A stretch of 64,000 bases of DNA from Hexactinellida sp. DTS-2022 (lineage: Eukaryota > Porifera > Hexactinellida): NCBI GenBank assembly GCA_028753945.1, contig JAPNXP010000004.1, positions 2,108,001-2,172,000 of the forward strand. Direction: 5' to 3'. This document shows, piece by piece, positions 1 through 10,560 of the stretch. The notes under the pieces are model-generated. The model was not told the DNA's origin, did not search any database, and was given only the letters and a program-made list of their open reading frames with translations. Position numbers and translations under genes: made by a program. Numbering within the stretch: the first letter of the stretch is position 1; every line of letters starts with the position of its first letter.

Positions 1-654
1 CAATGATCATATTTCTAAATAATCTAAAATTACAGCTATACAGACAACATTTCAAAAGTAGGCACTGCCATTTAACCAGCAAATTACAGTGACTCGAAAA
101 TAAGATGCTGTCGATAAGCAATTTTTGTTTTCTACATTATTTAATCAGTTTCTCTTACTCCCAAATTGGGCAAATGGAAGAAAATGCAAACATCATATTT
201 CAAGTAGCAGATAGGAATTACAATGTACTTGACTATTCTACTTTATAGGTTCATACTAAATTGAACCGTTGGTAAAATAAATTATAATTAACATAAAATC
301 ACAATTTTACCTTAATTTCGAGGCGGGAACGAAGAGGAAATAAGCTATTCTGAATCATTCCAAAATCTGTACCAAACTGACCGATGGCCTTAAAGAATAA
401 GTGCGTTTCTAAAATAATAAAAGGTACTATTATGATTAGGAAAGCTAGTCAAAACTGTATCTATGTACACAGGACCATTGTAATGAAAAATAAATATAAA
501 ATGAAAAATTAAATAGAAAGAAATTAGAAATCCGAGTCAAAGTGAAAATGAGTGAAGAAAATGATAGGAAATTGAGCATAATAAAAGCAATTGGTAAACG
601 AGACAAACTATTTTTATAGAAAGTAGAATTTTATGTACTGCTCGCCTTTAATTC
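1..654. other. AT-rich region without recognised gene
   Basis: No reading frame, terminal repeat or RNA gene that I can recognise. The sequence is plain AT-rich DNA with short A and T runs. It precedes the degenerate tandem repeat that leads into the first P-element remnant. Confidence 0.5.
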
Positions 655-1110
655 TAGCTATAGACTTTTTGTCGCCTTAGAAAGTTATTGTATTTAGAGC
701 CCCTTTTTTGAACCAAACAACCTATTTGTATCTTGAGCTCCTAATTCTACCCAGAAAATCTTTTCGAAAGAAGAGGAATTTTCGAACCAAGAACCCTTTT
801 TGAACTCATACCCTTTTTAATAGCAAATGCTCTTTTAGCACCAAGAGCCCTTTATTGTACCTTTAGCTTTTTTTTAATATCCTGAGTAATTTATTGTACT
901 TAGAGGGCTTTCTTGTACCAAACAATAATTGTTACAAGAGCCCTTAATTCTACACGTTGCCCATTTTTGGACCAAGTGGTCATTTTTTGTTCAAAGCCCT
1001 TTTTGTATCAAGAGCACTTTTTATTACCAAGAGTTCTTAAATATACTCAAGAAGCCTTAATTATTCCAAACCATTATTTGTAGATAGAGCCATTAATTGT
1101 ACCAGCCATT
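655..1110. repeat. Degenerate tandem repeat, unit about 17-22 bp
   Basis: The stretch is made of many diverged copies of a short unit close to AGAGCCCTTTTTGTACCA. The phrases GAGCCC/GAGCAC/AAGCCC, a T-run, and TTGTACC or GTACCAA recur throughout. Unit length drifts because the T-run varies. No long frame crosses it. It ends where the P-A THAP remnant begins and may be an old minisatellite or an expanded subterminal array. A weak, shorter echo occurs near 6019-6091. Confidence 0.6.
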
Positions 1111-2330
1111 AATTATTTATTTTCAATGTTGGCATATATCATTTCCATGAGGAAGACATAGAGAGGACCGTTCAATCCTTTAATGGAGTGGAGATTATTG
1201 AGATGGTCAGGAAGAAAGTGGCTCTGAAGAAGTGTGCAGTCCCTAGCATCCTTCCTAACTATCCTAGCTATCTGACAGATGCTGCTGCTAGATGTCAAAG
1301 ACTATCTTTAGAAGGAGAAGAGCCGCGCAGATTTCAATAACAGAAGTTAAGTTTATTATTTCTACTCTTAATTGTATTATTTCTAAGTTACATCTAATCG
1401 AACTACATCGCCGTTATAATTTTCTCATTCAGGTCTTTTGTTTAAAAATTCACGGAATTTCACCAGCTTGTTATAGGCTTATCCAAAGCTGATAATACTT
1501 CCACATTAACGAAATTTGTTGACCTAGAGAGTGAGTATTAGTGGGGCAGCATAACAGCCATTATTGAGTGGATTGTTCAATTTTTGATACAAGCATGAAA
1601 ATTGGCACATACATCGATAAATATACTATAAAAAGATATGGATATGGAGGCATCACGAAATTTTAATATTTTCGAGATGGCGGCCAAAAATTGACGGAAA
1701 GTGTCGGACAAAAGCCCGCTCTCGCGAACACTTATTAAATGACCTCGTAGACTGTTTATCCACATAGTTATTCTAGAATGACTGTTCGGTGAAGAAAGAG
1801 GGGTCACTCGATAGGGTATAAACAATATTTGAGAATGGAATGTGTCACATTCCAGCGTTGTCAAGGAATGTCCTCCCTCCCAAACATGGCCATGTGACCC
1901 CTATAATGACTGGAAATCTTATGCTGATTACGAATATCAGCATTAAATATGGATTAAACTTCAATTGCTAGAGTTATTTTGCTTTTGTATACATATATGT
2001 ACACGGTCTAACTCAGTTGTACGTAACTGGGTTAGTACGTACTTCGGCTTAAAAGTAGGTACTAATTTTTTAACCATCTTAGTAAATTTATATGTTCTAT
2101 TTCAATATAATGTAAAGTCAGTTAGTGCGTACACTCTGATAATATGCACAAATTTTCTCTCCCGAGGGATACATGCTAACCGAGTTGTATTTTAAGCCAA
2201 AATGTCATTCCCTCCTAAAAATACTCGATTAAGCGGAGAAATCTATTAACTGGTGGGTCTATAAAGCAGAGTCGACTGCGTTTAATCGACACCAATACTT
2301 ATCTCATATTCAACGGATATTTCCATATAA

Positions 2331-2520
2331 CAGTAGAATCTCGTTAGTACGAACACGATTAATACGATTTTCCGGATAAGACGACAAACAGTTCAACATA
2401 ATCAGGTCCCTACAAGCTACAATGGCTATTCAATGTGTATTACTCCGGTTAATATGAACTCCGGAAGAAGCTAACAAAATTTTACCTTCCGTTGGTGCTC
2501 GTATTAACGAGGTTCTACTG
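2331..2520. mobile_element. pogo/Tigger-type MITE
   Basis: 190 bp with inverted ends: CAGTAGAATCTCGTTAGTAC at the left and the complement of CAGTAGAACCTCGTTAATAC at the right, flanked by TA-rich sequence. No coding content. A diverged related terminus (CAGTAGAACTTTATTAGTAC) lies at 3306. It sits in the loop of foldback element A. Confidence 0.75.
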
Positions 2521-2768
2521 TATATAGGCATGCATGTAAAGATCTTATCCATGTTTTAATAGAAATTAATACTGTGTATTCTCTTTCCTGAGAATAGTGG
2601 CTCTTATACTCTAAGAATAAATATTGTAAAAGTCTGCACCGATTGAGGACTACATCCTCCAGGTGAATGGTTCTTAACGCCCCCTACCATTCGAGTTACC
2701 CAGTGATCATCGATTATTAATAGTTTCAGTTATAAACTCTTCTAAGTCGTTATTTATTAAATAGGAGC

Positions 2769-3200
2769 CTCGGTCTCGGTAGCTTTGCGACCGATCGGTG
2801 AGACGCACCTCAAGTTAACTGCCGCTATGCGGCCTTACTCCTCACTAAACCATTGATGATAGAGTTAGTAAAGCATCCCTTCCTACCATTTCCATACTTT
2901 TAACTTGTTTACCTATAATACCCGTTGAAAGCAAACTTCTAAGGTGATTTTGAATTTTCATTAATTTGTTACCTTTTTTGTAAACATCAACAATAATATT
3001 CATATTAAAATTACACAAAATGCTAAATTTGGAATCAGCATACTTGTTTACCTATGTAACAATTGGAAGTTAGTTTATATCTCGTATACTATACATGCAG
3101 CTTCTATTCCCCGTCACTTTAATGCTACCTGGACAAACAAACACACACAGTGGTCACACACACACAAACAAACAACAGTCGAGTTTTAATAATATAGATT
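2769..3200 (+). mobile_element. RTE-like LINE 3' end or SINE, copy 1
   Basis: Starts with CGGTCTCGGTAGCTTTGCGA and a CCGCTATGCGG hairpin. It ends with ACAAACAAACACACACA, AACAACAGTCGAGTTTTAAT and ATAGATT. That CAAA/CACA run followed by a TTTTAATAATATAGATT-like tail is typical of RTE-clade non-LTR elements and SINEs that use their machinery. Copies 2 (12431-12770) and 3 (31100-32186) share the same head and tail. No reverse-transcriptase reading is visible. The family call rests on the tail alone. Confidence 0.6.
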
Positions 3201-5778
3201 CATCAATAATTTCTTAAAATCCTTAGCTCCTGAATTTTCTCGCCCAAAATATTTTTGAGCGCTTAAACTAAAATCAATCCTAATTAAATCAAATATTGGA
3301 ATATGCAGTAGAACTTTATTAGTACGAAAACTTATTTCGAATATGCGAATTTCCAGTTGCGATTAACACAATTTTTGGACCCTTCAAAGAATCTTCAATT
3401 CGAATAACACCGGTCATGAACGTGCAAATAGACTAGGGCAAAATATCCGAAATAGAAGACACGAAAAGTTATTATTTGATTTATACAGTACTAACTGACA
3501 TTACATTATAATGAAAGAATACACATATAATAAATTAACTAAAATGGTTAAAAAATTAGTACCTACTAAGCCGAAGTGTGTACTAACTGAGTTAGACTGT
3601 GTACATATATGTATACAAAAGCAAATTAACTCTATCAATTGAAGTTTAATCCATGTTTAATGCTGATATTCGTAATCAGCATAAGAATTCCAGTCATTAT
3701 AGGGGTCACATGACCATGTTTGGGAGGGAGGACATTCCTTGACAACGCTGGAATGTGACACATTCCATTCTCAAATATTGTTTTTACCCTATCGAGTGAC
3801 CCCTCTTTCTTCACCGTACAGTCATTCGAGAATTATTATGTGCATATAAACACTCTACGAGGTCATTTAACATGTGTTCGCGAGAGCGGGCTTTTGTCCG
3901 ACTCTTTCCGACAATTTTTGGCCACCATCTCGAAAATATTAAAATTTCGTGATGCCTCCATATCCATATCTTTTTATAATATATTTATCTATGTCTGTGC
4001 CAATTTTCATGCTTGTATCAAAAATTGAACAATTTTATTGCTATGCTGCCCCACTATATACTAAACTATTGAAGAAGTTGCTGCATCGTTTAATGATTTA
4101 GATAGCCATGTCATACTTCAATGGATGAAGTTAATATTCTTAGTGATGCATCCTATAAGGGATGAAGGGTAATTGGGACGATTAATAATTCGGATGGTCC
4201 ACATACTACAGTATTTTTCTATGATGGTTACTAGTTTATCAGCCAGGTTTTCACCATTGTGCGATTAATACCTTTGGGTTCTTCATCTGCAGAATCATTA
4301 TATCCAATTGTTAAATTAACTATATGTGAAATCGAAGGATGTGGTCGGTTTGTTGAAGCTGTGTGTACTCATTATTATCCACGCTATGTTAGTTTATACA
4401 ATTTTTTTCAATTAATTTGAAACTGAAACCAAAGGTACAGCACCTATGCGATCCAAAAAGAAGTTTTATTTTGTTTTTTCATTTTGTTCATATCTTTCCA
4501 TCAGGAATAATTGGTTAAATCTTAAAATTTAGACAATCATCTATATTCCGAAATTTGCAGAATGCAAATTATTAGTACAACCAAATATAATTAACGTAAA
4601 CAAAGGTTTGTACGTCTCCATTTCTAGAGCCAGTATTTCGAAGACTCATTTTACCTCTAAATCTCTTTATCCTGAATGTTATGCACCCTTTCAAGAGATC
4701 CGTAATTAATCAATTCTGATAAAAGTAATGTGTTGAAGCGAGCACAAAGATTAACAGCGAAAGCGTGTAGGCCCTCAAGGTTAGAACGACAAAATGTTAG
4801 ATTGCTTAGAAAATTTTCCATGAGACAACATATGCATGTTTATTATAGTTGAAAATGGAAAATACATCATACACACGAATCTAACAGTAGAATACTTTGA
4901 ATTAATCAATCAGGTGTGGAAACTATTCAATGTCAACTGGGTCGGTAAAGATATACGTTTTAAGAATGAATATTCAGCTCCATTTTACCCAGGAGATTTC
5001 ATTTACAAATGTAAAACTATGTCGTCCCTTGGTTAGATATTTGGAATCACCTACCATCTTTATATGGAAAGTTAACACCACAAATCTTTACCAGTTTCCG
5101 ACACACATGCGAGGCGAGACTATTGCTGGTCAAACAACTTACCGAGAACTCCGGGTACCAGTACCTTCTAACTGCGAGAATTCAAAATGATGCGCTGGAG
5201 CACCAATTCGGGTATATAGACATATGTCACGGTCTCACTACCAGATTTCATTTAACCAAATTTTGGAAAGCGAACGATGACTCCAAATTTCGAACATTCT
5301 AAAAGTGTTCGCACTAAAATATGGTGTTATCTATTGTGAAGACAGTATTTCTCTTAAAGAATACCTTCACAAATTTGCTTACGATTTTGATAGTTATAAT
5401 CAAGAGAACACGATGTAGAACTTTATATAACCACATCGAATGAAATTCAGTGCCTGAAATAGAGGTTTCTCAAATGGAATGTCTATATATAGCAGGACAC
5501 GCAGTCTTCTTTTATTTTAAGAAGTTTAATGGCTGCCAATCTTGCCATCATCTTTTAACATCAGATAAACACCTTAAAGTTAACGATCACGTTGGCTCCA
5601 TATATACTTTGATTGATTTAGTGGATAGGGGCTCTCTTAATATCCTTCTCGTTAGTTGGTTAAATGTGTTTGAAAATTGTATGAAACCTTTCTCAGAATT
5701 GACAACTGTGAATCTTAAAGCAAGGAATTCTATTGTGGACCATCCCGTAGCCTGTTGATTAGTATTACAATGAACTTA

Positions 5779-5848
5779 ATTGGAGAGAGATACAGTGATG
5801 TCTGGAAAGATTGCAATCTTTCCATACATCACTGTATCCCTCTCCAAT
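5779..5848. repeat. 70-bp near-perfect palindrome
   Basis: The two halves are reverse complements with only two mismatched pairs and no spacer (centre AGATTGCAATCT). It lies just past the last P-A reading frame (stop at 5756-5758). No protein or tail sequence accounts for it. It could be a cruciform-forming remnant of a foldback repair event or the fused ends of a lost element. Confidence 0.9.
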
Positions 5849-6277
5849 AAATTCCCCATAATAATTGATGTTTCTGTGCTGTTTGGAATTGGGATATATT
5901 AAAGAAATTGTTTTTGACTTGGTCAAACATCATCCTATCGAAGAGGGTTCGCAATTATAATGTCATGGATTTAAATAAAGATAACAGTAAACTACAGGGT
6001 TCTCGCTAGGCCTCTATCAAAAGGTACATGCCCTTCTTGAAAGCTATTGTACCCTTCATTAACATGTACTAAGAAGGCATGAACCCTTTGATTCAATATT
6101 ATTATTTGAAGGTTATATTAAATACATTGACAAAAAAATAAAGTCTTTAGTGATTCTAGTGATTCTATAGATTCTACAAACAATAACAAACTACTTATTT
6201 ATGTTGTATAGTTCTAGCTGAAATTGGATGTTGAGAGGCGCCTCTTCCCCCAAGACTCCCACCTTCTCATTGCAAGT
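5849..6277. other. Intergenic AT-rich sequence
   Basis: No supported gene. A short imperfect inverted repeat (about 18-bp arms at 6019-6036 and 6074-6091, AAAGGTACATGCCCTTCT-type) is the only structure seen. Part may be the decayed 3' flank of P-A. Confidence 0.4.
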
Positions 6278-6679
6278 CTAGAATCCCACTCTTTTACGAG
6301 GGCCTTCAGTTGAGATGCGAATATGATTATCAAGTGTAGTTGTTTTCAATCTGTTCCGTTGAGCAGTTTTAACCCTTTTCATTGTTGAAAACATTCGTTC
6401 CACATGCGCACTGGATGCTGGGAGTACAGAAAGTCGAGCCAGTAAGTCAGAGATAAGAGGAAATGCACAAACCATTGCTTCTTTGTTCGCAATCCCTAAA
6501 CTTGTTTCACTACCGCTGAAATATCTAGATATCGTTGAGCAAAACTTCTGTAGACTATGAATTCTTGCCACAATTTCAAACCGTCAATGCTCATAAGTTC
6601 TCCAAATTCAGTAATATGCTAGTACAGAAGCCTTATTCTCATTCCTTGGGTCAAGGTAGCCAAATAAGCTAAGTGTCCT
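6278..6679 (-). pseudogene. hAT transposase remnant, C-terminal part
   Basis: The minus-strand frame contains LPASSAHVERMFSTMKR, KTAQRNRLKTTTLDNHIRIS and a short tail. This is the hAT C-terminal dimerisation region (A-S-x-x-x-E-R-x-F-S pattern) of the KIAA1586-like type. Continuing upstream on the minus strand, weaker homology (LSYLATLTQGMRIR) runs to the Harbinger junction at 6679. The rest of the gene lies beyond the Harbinger insertion, at 10034-10560. A transposase of this family is normally about 600-700 residues; only roughly the last third can be followed here. Confidence 0.75.
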
Positions 6680-6689
6680 GGGGCCTTAT

Positions 6690-6930
6690 TCACTAGACAT
6701 CTTAAACTTAGTTCTTGCTTAAACTAAGCATAAACTTAGTTTATGCTGAGTTCAAACTAAGTTTAAGCAAGAAGTAAGCGCAAACTAAGTTTCAAACTAA
6801 GTAGGTATTCACAAAGTAAAACTAAGTTCAAACTAAGCACGACTTAGTTTGTGCTTAGTTTTTTGCTTAAACTTAGTTCGAACTAAGCATAAACTAAGTT
6901 TATGCTTAGTTTTCTAAAGAGATTTAAGCA
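6690..6930. repeat. Subterminal AACTAAG/CTTAGTT array, left end of Harbinger
   Basis: Dense direct and inverted copies of AAACTAAG, TTTATGCTTAGTT and GCTTAAACTTAGTT. Such arrays can fold into hairpins and are probably binding sites for the Myb-like protein or transposase; that role is inference. The mirror array is at 9815-10018. Confidence 0.8.
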
Positions 6931-7229
6931 AACATTAAGTCTGGTCATGGGTAAACTTAATTGACATTCGCCAATAATTCCATTACACTATCTTGGCGAT
7001 ATCGTATCAATGGTAAAGATTTCGTGATGACAATGAAAAGACAGACAATCACAGTCTAAACAATGCAAAAGTTGGTAAATATGATGGTATATGAAATGTT
7101 GCAATGCAATTGGAATGAATGAACCGTCTTAGTACGTCATAGTCGGCTTTTGAAAAGGTATATAACTAGTGGCTTTTTTTAAACATCCAATTCATTCGCA
7201 ACTAACTTCAATAATCTATAATTTTCAAT

Positions 7230-7988
7230 ATGTCGATCAAAACTCGTTCTAAGAACTTTTCTGCGGATGAAATTTCTACGCTGGTGGACTTAGTTCAAGA
7301 GAACAAGTCCAAACTCTTTGGTTCGCTCAGTTCTTCTTTAACCTACGAGATAAAGAATAACATATTGAAGAAAATCGCAGAGTCAATGACACAGGCCCAT
7401 GGAATTTTGAGAAGTAAAGAGGATGTTGCCAAGAAGTGGTCTAATGTCTTAGCGAAGCATAAACCACTGATAAGCGACAAAATTTCTTCAGCTCGCAAAA
7501 CTGGTGGTGGCTCTCCTGAAGCTGAGTTTACAGAGCTCGAGGAAAAATTGAAGAGTATCAAGGGAAAGGAATTGTTTGTAGGGATTGTTGGAGGGATTGA
7601 CATTTGTAGCAGCCAACCAATCAGTCCGTTGAGTGCTTCAGATATGTCAATCTCTGAGGAGATAAAACCACCTAGGAAGCGACACTTCTCAGAAGAGAGA
7701 ACTAATCCAGCAGAACAAGATATGAAGAAGCTTCTTATGGATAATGAACAAGAAAAAATAGAGCTGTTGAGAAGTATCGATAACAAGTGTGATAGAATGG
7801 TCGATCTCTTGGGACAGTTAGTTGGTTTCCAAGGAAAGTCATTAATACCTCAGATGCATCAGAATACTATGCACGCTGCTAATTATAGACCAGCGGATCC
7901 AACCCATTTGCTTCCACCACTACCGCCTCAAATATTTCCACCATTGTTAATGCAACAACATTTTCCATATACAGTGGTGTTCGCCTAA
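7230..7988 (+). CDS. Harbinger Myb/SANT-like DNA-binding protein (NAIF1-type)
   Basis: 252-residue open frame starting ATGTCGATCAAAAC. Residues 1-80 (RSKNFSADEISTLVDLVQEN ... SKEDVAKKWSNVLAKHK) match the Myb_DNA-bind_5/NAIF1-type trihelix domain found in the second protein of animal Harbinger elements. In that family this partner binds the element ends and carries the transposase to the nucleus. A charged helix follows (residues about 155-205) and a proline-rich C-terminus. It is uninterrupted. The last residues (TVVFA and the stop) are not native: a MITE inserted at 7972 supplies the final codons. Beyond the MITE the flank would read NNNDL-stop, so the protein loses very little. Functional state unknown; divergent to the transposase at 8700-9750. 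Confidence 0.85.
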   Translation: MSIKTRSKNFSADEISTLVDLVQENKSKLFGSLSSSLTYEIKNNILKKIAESMTQAHGILRSKEDVAKKWSNVLAKHKPLISDKISSARKTGGGSPEAEFTELEEKLKSIKGKELFVGIVGGIDICSSQPISPLSASDMSISEEIKPPRKRHFSEERTNPAEQDMKKLLMDNEQEKIELLRSIDNKCDRMVDLLGQLVGFQGKSLIPQMHQNTMHAANYRPADPTHLLPPLPPQIFPPLLMQQHFPYTVVFA

Positions 7989-8143
7989 TAGCAAATCGTA
8001 GTTGCACGAAATTTCCTTGCTAATAGCCGAACTTGCTATTAGAGGAACAAATTTAACATTAAATGCTCGCTTGGGGACAAAAAGTAACTTGCTAATAGAC
8101 CAATATTGCTATTAGAGCAATTGCTATTAGGCGAACACTACTG
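7972..8143. mobile_element. Tc1/mariner-type MITE ending the Myb-like gene
   Basis: 172 bp, TIR CAGTGGTGTTCGCCTAATAG / complement of CAGTAGTGTTCGCCTAATAG, with TA on both sides (7970-7971, 8144-8145). Internal AATAGC/GCTATT repeats. It is inserted in the last codons of the Myb-like frame and provides its stop codon. Confidence 0.9.
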
Positions 8144-8284
8144 TAACAACAATGATTTGTAGCAAGAATATTAGATGATAACTTACTATAATTTATGTTC
8201 ATAAATCATACTAGTAAATACATTATTTATAGTATGTAATAACTACTACATTTCTACCTTATGTACGTATGACATTAATCAAAC

Positions 8285-8700
8285 TTTTAGGGCTGAAACG
8301 AATATTCGAAATCTAACGAACGAACCTTTTTCTAAACGAACGAATATTCGAATATTCGTTAGTTTGGATGACTAAGCATTAAATCAAATTCTAGAGACAA
8401 AATACATTGGAAAATAGGTTTTTGATAATGTTACAATGATATAATAATAGTTACATAGTGTATTATACACAAGTTAACTAATAATCAGCTAGTTTAAGTG
8501 GGAATATATATTTACGATATCTCTAAGCTATACAAAAGTCTTGTTGTTGTCCAAAATTAGTTAACGAATATCCGTTTTAATCTAATATTCGTCCAAACGA
8601 ATATTCGTTTCGTAACGAATATTCGTTTGCAAACGAACGAATATTCGTTCAATCATTTCGAACGAATATTCGAATATTCGGTATATTCGTTTCAGCCCTA
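8285..8700. mobile_element. hAT-type MITE with CGAATATTCG repeats
   Basis: Ends TAGGGCTGAAACGAATATTC (8288) and its complement at 8700, with many CGAATATTCG palindromes near both ends. AATCAAAC (8277-8284) and AATCAAAG (8701-8708) form an imperfect 8-bp target duplication if three extra Ts are allowed at the left end. It has landed at the 3' end of the Harbinger transposase; the original stop is no longer adjacent. A partial relative lies at 29370-29500. Confidence 0.8.
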
Positions 8701-9750
8701 AATCAAAGTATTCTGTAATCACAGACTGTCGCACAATGTTTCCGGCAGGTGTCGTTGCATCAAGGGGATCAACAGTGTCATCTTCTTGCATGATGGAGAA
8801 AGTGGTGTCGTGTTCCAACTCTAGACCATGATCAATGCATATATTATGCAGTACAATAGTTGCAACTGCCAATCTACACACTCGTTCTGGAGAATAGCAA
8901 AGTGTTCCTCCAGTTTTATCCATTGATCGCCACCTACTTTTCCATAGTCCGAAAGCGCATTCAATATTTTTTCAGGTATTCAAAAAGGCTCGATTGTACC
9001 GTCTCTGATCCGGAGTTGTTGGAGAAAGTATCGGCGTGAGAAGGTTATGTCTTAATGGGTACCCACTATCACCAAGGAACCAGCCATTGACAATGGGTAT
9101 TTCCCCATTAGAGATCCTTTGATTTATTTCAGACTGCCTCCATATAAAAGCATCATGAGTGCTTCCTGGCCACTTGGCGACGATGTCAATGAATTTCAAT
9201 TGACTATCACATATCGCTTGGATATTGATTGAGTGAAAATTCTTCCTATTAAGAAATATATCTTCATTTATTGGAGGCGCTAAAATGGGTACATGCGTAC
9301 CGTCTACACACCCTATAACTTTGGGGAAAGAGTATCGTTCTGAAAACCTTTGCTGGTTAATAAATTGTCCCGATTCGTTTGGGAAAACGATGAAGTCTTT
9401 AGCATGGAAGCAAAGCGCATCTGATACAGTACAGATGCATCGGGATACTGATGGTTGAGATATTCCATGTGAAGAAGCAACTACAGTTTGGAATGAACCT
9501 GTAGCCAAGAACATTAACGCTACAGCTAACTGAGTGGTAGGAGGAATAATACTTGATCGAATTGCTGATCGACGGAGGAAAGTTGACACTTTCTCTTCGA
9601 GCTGAACGAAGATATTCTTCGTAATTTGTAACGTGAAATAAACTCGGGATTGTTATACGCATCTATAGGATTTAATCTATCTCGAAATACTCTCTGTCGT
9701 GCTAAACTCTGGGAAGAGTCAGCTTCAAGTAGAAAAAGAGCAACTGCCAT
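8700..9750 (-). pseudogene. Harbinger DDE transposase, lightly damaged
   Basis: DDE_Tnp_4 (HARBI1-like) nuclease on the minus strand, about 350 codons, the usual size. From MAVALFLLEADSSQ at 9750, a frameshift near 9610-9640 leads into STFLRRSAIRSSIIPPTTQL. Catalytic motifs are visible: VIGCVDGTHVPIL (first Asp), GWFLGDSGYPL (second Asp) and NIECAFGLWKSRW (Glu). One in-frame TGA (plus-strand 8972-8974) lies just before the Glu motif. The C-terminus VRQSVITEYFD runs into the hAT MITE at 8700. It would cut and join the element together with the Myb-like protein. With one stop, one shift and an altered end this copy is probably inactive. Confidence 0.85.
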
Positions 9751-9814
9751 TTGGTGTAATATATTTAAAATATCAAGGAATAATGTTTAAAGATAAATTC
9801 TTATTTTATAGTTT

Positions 9815-10018
9815 ATGAGTTTAAGCAATCTTTTCAAAAACTTAGTCAACACTTAGTTTAAACTTAGTTTTGACTAAGTTTAAGTTAAGTTTAAGCATAA
9901 AATTAGTTTTTGGTTTAAGTTTTGAGTAGTTAAGCAAACTTAGCAAAAACTAAGTCAAGACTTAGTTCGGACTTAGTTTGAGCTAAGTTTAAGTTTAAGT
10001 TTAAGTTTAAGAAATCCT
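9815..10018. repeat. Subterminal AACTAAG array, right end of Harbinger
   Basis: Counterpart of the array at 6690-6930, ending in repeated TTTAAG units directly inside the right TIR. Confidence 0.75.
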
Positions 10019-10033
10019 AATGAATTAGGCCCC

Positions 10034-10560
10034 AGGCTTGTGGGAACCTGTCTTTGATATTAGAGATCAAAGCATCAATATAGCTTTGAACCTCTCCTAC
10101 AAAGTCCTCAGGTATAAGTGGATGAGAAATAACAATATCTTGTAGTGTTGTTTCAATGTTCGTCATGTATCCACTCTGTAGGGGATCCTTTTTCACAACT
10201 TCTAGAGCAGACCAGTGGCGGCGCTAGCCAGCCGCCACTGGTGGGGCACAATTACATCATAGGTGGGTCACAGGCTATTAAACTAGGATACAGTTACATT
10301 AATGAGGTGGGGCACACTTAAATTCAGGTGGGGCACTGGCCCCACCTGGCCCCACCCTCGCGCTCCTCTGGAGCAGACTAACTGTCCTGTAAGATGGCGT
10401 CCACATCTAGTAAGTTAAGCGTGGCTACCTGAAATACTCTCGAAAGGTTTCCAAGGATGGACAGAATGTCTGATAGCAAAAGTAATGTGGCCACAAATTT
10501 AGGCTTAGACGTTTGCAGTGAATGTCCCAGAGCTATTGCATTTCCTTCAGCAGCATCTTC
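10034..10560 (-). pseudogene. hAT transposase remnant, middle part
   Basis: The minus-strand translation resumes next to the Harbinger end with VPEDFVGEVQSYIDALISNI and, past the MITE at 10213-10370, reads ALGHSLQTSKPKFVATLLLL, then LSRVFQVATLNLL. These are features of the hAT RNase H-like region just before the dimerisation domain. It is the upstream part of the gene at 6278-6679. The N-terminus is missing or unrecognisable. A possible new hAT terminus, CAGTGCCGTAATTAGG, starts at 10560 without a visible partner. Confidence 0.65.
10213..10370. mobile_element. hAT MITE, TSD GAGCAGAC
   Basis: 158 bp between perfect 8-bp repeats GAGCAGAC (10205-10212 and 10371-10378). Ends CAGTGGCGGCGCTAGCC and the complement of CAGAGGAGCGCGAGG; interior GGTGGGGCAC repeats. 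Inserted in the hAT transposase remnant. Confidence 0.95.

Larger units (their letters stand above)
1526..4058. mobile_element. Long-TIR (foldback) element A inside P-A
   Basis: About 2.5 kb with inverted arms of roughly 560-600 bp: 1526-2130 is the reverse complement of about 3495-4058 with moderate divergence. Both ends read AGTGGGGCAGCATA. The arms carry GGGGTCACTCGATAGG and a palindromic GGAATGTGTCACATTCC-type motif shared with foldback elements B and C. The loop holds a pogo-like MITE and an RTE-like tail. No transposase is encoded, so it is presumably non-autonomous. The flanking P-A reading resumes on both sides, so the insertion is real, but no clean target duplication is visible (TA-rich flanks, for example TATTA and TATAT). 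Confidence 0.8.
1130..5760 (+). mobile_element. P-element copy P-A, decayed and interrupted
   Basis: P-type DNA transposon remnant on the plus strand. Around 1140-1320 the translation resembles the second half of a THAP domain (HFHEEDIER, then KKCAVPSILPNYPSYL). From 1400 it reads RRYNFLIQVFCLKIHGISPA, which closely matches the P-F copy at 59.3-62.9 kb. The reading resumes only after the foldback insertion at 1526-4058, with FSTIVRLIPLGSSSA-like sequence near 4245, FNVNWVGKDIRF near 4930 and the C-terminal region to 5757. Several frameshifts and stops plus a deletion between the THAP part and the catalytic part make it non-functional. I found no clear terminal inverted repeat, so its outer ends are approximate. 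Confidence 0.8.
6680..10033. mobile_element. PIF/Harbinger DNA transposon
   Basis: 3.35 kb. The ends are inverted: GGGGCCTTATTCACTAG at 6680 and the complement of GGGGCCTAATTCATTAGG at 10033. Subterminal arrays of AAACTTAGT/AACTAAG lie at both ends. Inside are the two genes expected of the superfamily, divergently arranged toward the middle: a Myb-like DNA-binding protein (plus) and a DDE_Tnp_4 transposase (minus). The flanks are CTG on the left and CAG on the right, merging with the TIR, so the 3-bp duplication cannot be set unambiguously. It interrupts a hAT gene and has itself received two MITEs. Confidence 0.9.

Noticed and set aside
2769-3200. Possible tRNA-derived SINE head or tRNA gene
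   Set aside because: GGTCTCGGT and the small hairpin do not form a cloverleaf and no convincing A or B box could be read; kept only as an RTE-like tail element.
1526-4058. Long inverted repeats considered as a Polinton
   Set aside because: Only 2.5 kb, no polymerase, integrase or capsid reading; better described as a non-autonomous foldback element.
7343-7786. 147-codon minus-strand frame
   Set aside because: Antisense shadow of the Myb-like gene at 7230-7988.
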